Part shown: one piece after another, positions 31,912-32,559 of the stretch
Layout: the number at the start of each line of letters is the position of its first letter
Position numbering within the stretch: position 1 is the first letter of the stretch
DNA from: DASPSR01 sp035498715
GTDB lineage: Bacteria; Nitrospirota; UBA9217
Length of the DNA stretch: 32,559 nucleotides
Assembly (NCBI GenBank): GCA_035498715.1
Contig: DATJZV010000011.1
Span: 1 to 32,559 of the forward strand
Direction of reading: 5' to 3'
Made by a program: the position numbers and the translations under genes
The notes under the pieces: model-generated
Seen by the model: only the letters and a program-made list of their open reading frames with translations
Database searches by the model: none
Told to the model about the DNA's origin: nothing

Positions 31912-31961
31912 TGGAGCCGGCGATCCGGGTTGAACGGACGACCAGCTGATTACAAATCAGG
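31912..31961 (-). pseudogene. 3' half of a tRNA-Thr(UGU) gene
   Basis: On the minus strand the sequence folds as the 3' part of a tRNA. The anticodon arm is CCTGA-TTTGTAA-TCAGC (anticodon TGT, four of five stem pairs). Next come a 5-nt variable loop (TGGTC), a full T arm (GTCCG-TTCAACC-CGGAT), the 3' acceptor strand CGCCGGC, discriminator T and encoded CCA. No D arm or 5' acceptor strand (expected GCCGGCG) precedes it, so the gene is incomplete. Such 3' halves are left at the ends of elements that integrate into tRNA genes. Confidence 0.72.
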
Positions 31962-32068
31962 CAGGATAAAGAATTAAGTAGTTGTTTTTATTATTTGTCT
32001 AATATTAGTGGGCGCATTGTGAGCGCGGTCTTCGCTAAGTTCTGCTTTCATTTAGCGATGGTTAAATA

Positions 32069-32099
32069 TATATAGCAAGCATTGAATTTTTTAAGTCAA
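32069..32099 (-). promoter_or_regulatory. Possible promoter upstream of the tRNA remnant
   Basis: On the minus strand TTGACT (32099-32094) and TATATA (32074-32069) are 19 bp apart in an AT-rich stretch. The spacing is long, so confidence is low. It could read through the tRNA remnant toward the kinase gene. Confidence 0.3.
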
Positions 32100-32214
32100 G
32101 AAATTTTCATGGGCAATTGCGGAGAGGCGTCACTTCGTTTGTTTCACCTACTAACCTGCATTCTCTGTTAGACGAAGATTTCAACAAATACAGAATGAAG
32201 CATGGAAAGAGCAG

Positions 32215-32242
32215 GAGAGGGCGCGGAGCACAGCGCCCTCTC
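32215..32242 (-). terminator. Strong hairpin after the right-edge gene
   Basis: GAGAGGGCGC (32215-32224) pairs perfectly with GCGCCCTCTC (32233-32242) around an 8-nt loop. On the minus strand it lies about 107 nt after the stop at 32349 and is followed by a short pyrimidine-rich stretch (CTGCTCTTTCC). It probably ends the transcript of the right-edge gene. Confidence 0.5.
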
Positions 32243-32348
32243 GTCCCGCCGGTTGAAATCTTTTCGGATTATTTCTGTTCGAATACAAACTTCGTGAGTT
32301 GCTGCTCCAGCTCTGCGCTATCGCTCCATATGTGGCTACTGCTTGCAG

Positions 32349-32559
32349 CTAGGGCCCAGGTTTGAACGCCTGGAGCTCGATCACATAGATGCCCGGGAAA
32401 TCCCCCGCCTGTCCTCCCGCCGCAAACGGCGAAAGAGGGCTGACGACGACCTTGATGTATTTCGTTGTCACGTTCGGGAATGTTATCTCAAATCGCCCAA
32501 CACCGGGGCGAGAGGCATCGAGCACATAGGGGGCGGGGATGCCCGTCTGATACAGCTGC
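32349..32559 (-). CDS. C-terminal ~70 residues of an unrecognised protein (cut by window edge)
   Basis: The minus-strand frame is open from the right edge to a TAG at 32349-32351. The visible part is beta-rich, with segments such as PAPYVLDASRPGVGRFEITF and TTKYIKVVVSPLSP, and ends GIYVIELQAFKPGP. The alternating pattern and the T-x-Y-I-K-V-V-V strand suggest a jelly-roll or discoidin-like domain of a surface protein, but this is only an impression. Codon use looks like that of the other real genes. The start and function lie outside the window. Confidence 0.65.
   Translation of the reverse strand, partial: QLYQTGIPAPYVLDASRPGVGRFEITFPNVTTKYIKVVVSPLSPFAAGGQAGDFPGIYVIELQAFKPGP

Larger units (their letters stand above)
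31589..32348. other. Non-coding gap of about 760 bp with tRNA remnant and hairpins
   Basis: No convincing gene is seen. It holds a stem-loop (31880-31905), the 3' half of a tRNA-Thr gene (31912-31961), a possible promoter (32069-32099) and a terminator hairpin (32215-32242). It is more AT-rich than the operons to the left. The one long plus-strand frame (32117-32365) has no ribosome binding site and runs across the terminator and into the end of the right-edge gene. Confidence 0.55.

Noticed and set aside
32117..32365. Plus-strand 82-residue frame
   Set aside because: It crosses the terminator hairpin and the end of the minus-strand gene, has no ribosome binding site, and its composition is not protein-like.
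1..32559. CRISPR array, insertion sequence or prophage genes
   Set aside because: No regularly spaced direct repeats, transposase or integrase frames, or phage structural genes were seen in the window.

Overview
The window reads as chromosome of a diderm, probably anaerobic bacterium of the Desulfobacterota/Nitrospirota type. The clues are the order ccsA-hemA-hemC-cobA/hemD-hemB, a pilB-pilT-pilC-pilS-pilR type IV pilus cluster, Lol lipoprotein export genes, a PDZ/DUF512 radical SAM protein, and a probable UGA-encoded selenocysteine. The lineage is inferred from gene content and order; no 16S or other marker is present. Nearly every gene is on the minus strand, so the window is best read from right to left.

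From the right edge (minus direction): the last ~70 codons of an unrecognised protein and its hairpin terminator; about 750 bp of non-coding DNA holding the 3' half of a tRNA-Thr(UGU) gene; a soluble four-PAS hybrid histidine kinase; 500 bp of non-coding DNA with a second, decayed tRNA-3'-end-like sequence; then pgsA, a small HTH regulator, a DUF512 radical SAM protein and aroE in close array. A near-consensus promoter with a palindrome over its -10 box precedes pilB-pilT-pilC-pilS-pilR (pilus motors, platform protein and the two-component pair that normally controls pilin). No pilA is in the window. A promoter almost touching the start codon precedes ubiD, followed by a CorC/HlyC-type CBS membrane protein, purC, lysS, a LolC/E-type permease, an unrecognised one-helix protein and lolD. 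These genes are tightly packed, several overlapping.

A good sigma-70 promoter then drives the tetrapyrrole operon: ccsA-like, hemA, hemC, a cobA-hemD fusion, an A-type Fe-S carrier (HesB-like) and hemB. Together these take glutamyl-tRNA to uroporphyrinogen III and precorrin-2 (hemL is not here), with cytochrome c maturation and Fe-S supply alongside. The left 3.6 kb holds accessory genes: a duplicated membrane protein, a Cys-containing protein with its own promoter, a DsbA/FrnE-like oxidoreductase, a Cys-cluster protein, a cupin, and the N-terminus of a POT peptide transporter.

The most notable observation is the DsbA/FrnE-like gene at 1515-2108. An in-frame UGA replaces the first Cys of the CxxC motif, giving U-P-F-C, and is followed at the right distance by a bacterial SECIS-like hairpin. 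A plain ORF call loses the N-terminus and the whole active site. Other points are a lolD gene with no AUG/GUG/UUG start (an AUA overlaps the upstream stop), and tRNA 3'-end remnants on both sides of the hybrid kinase.
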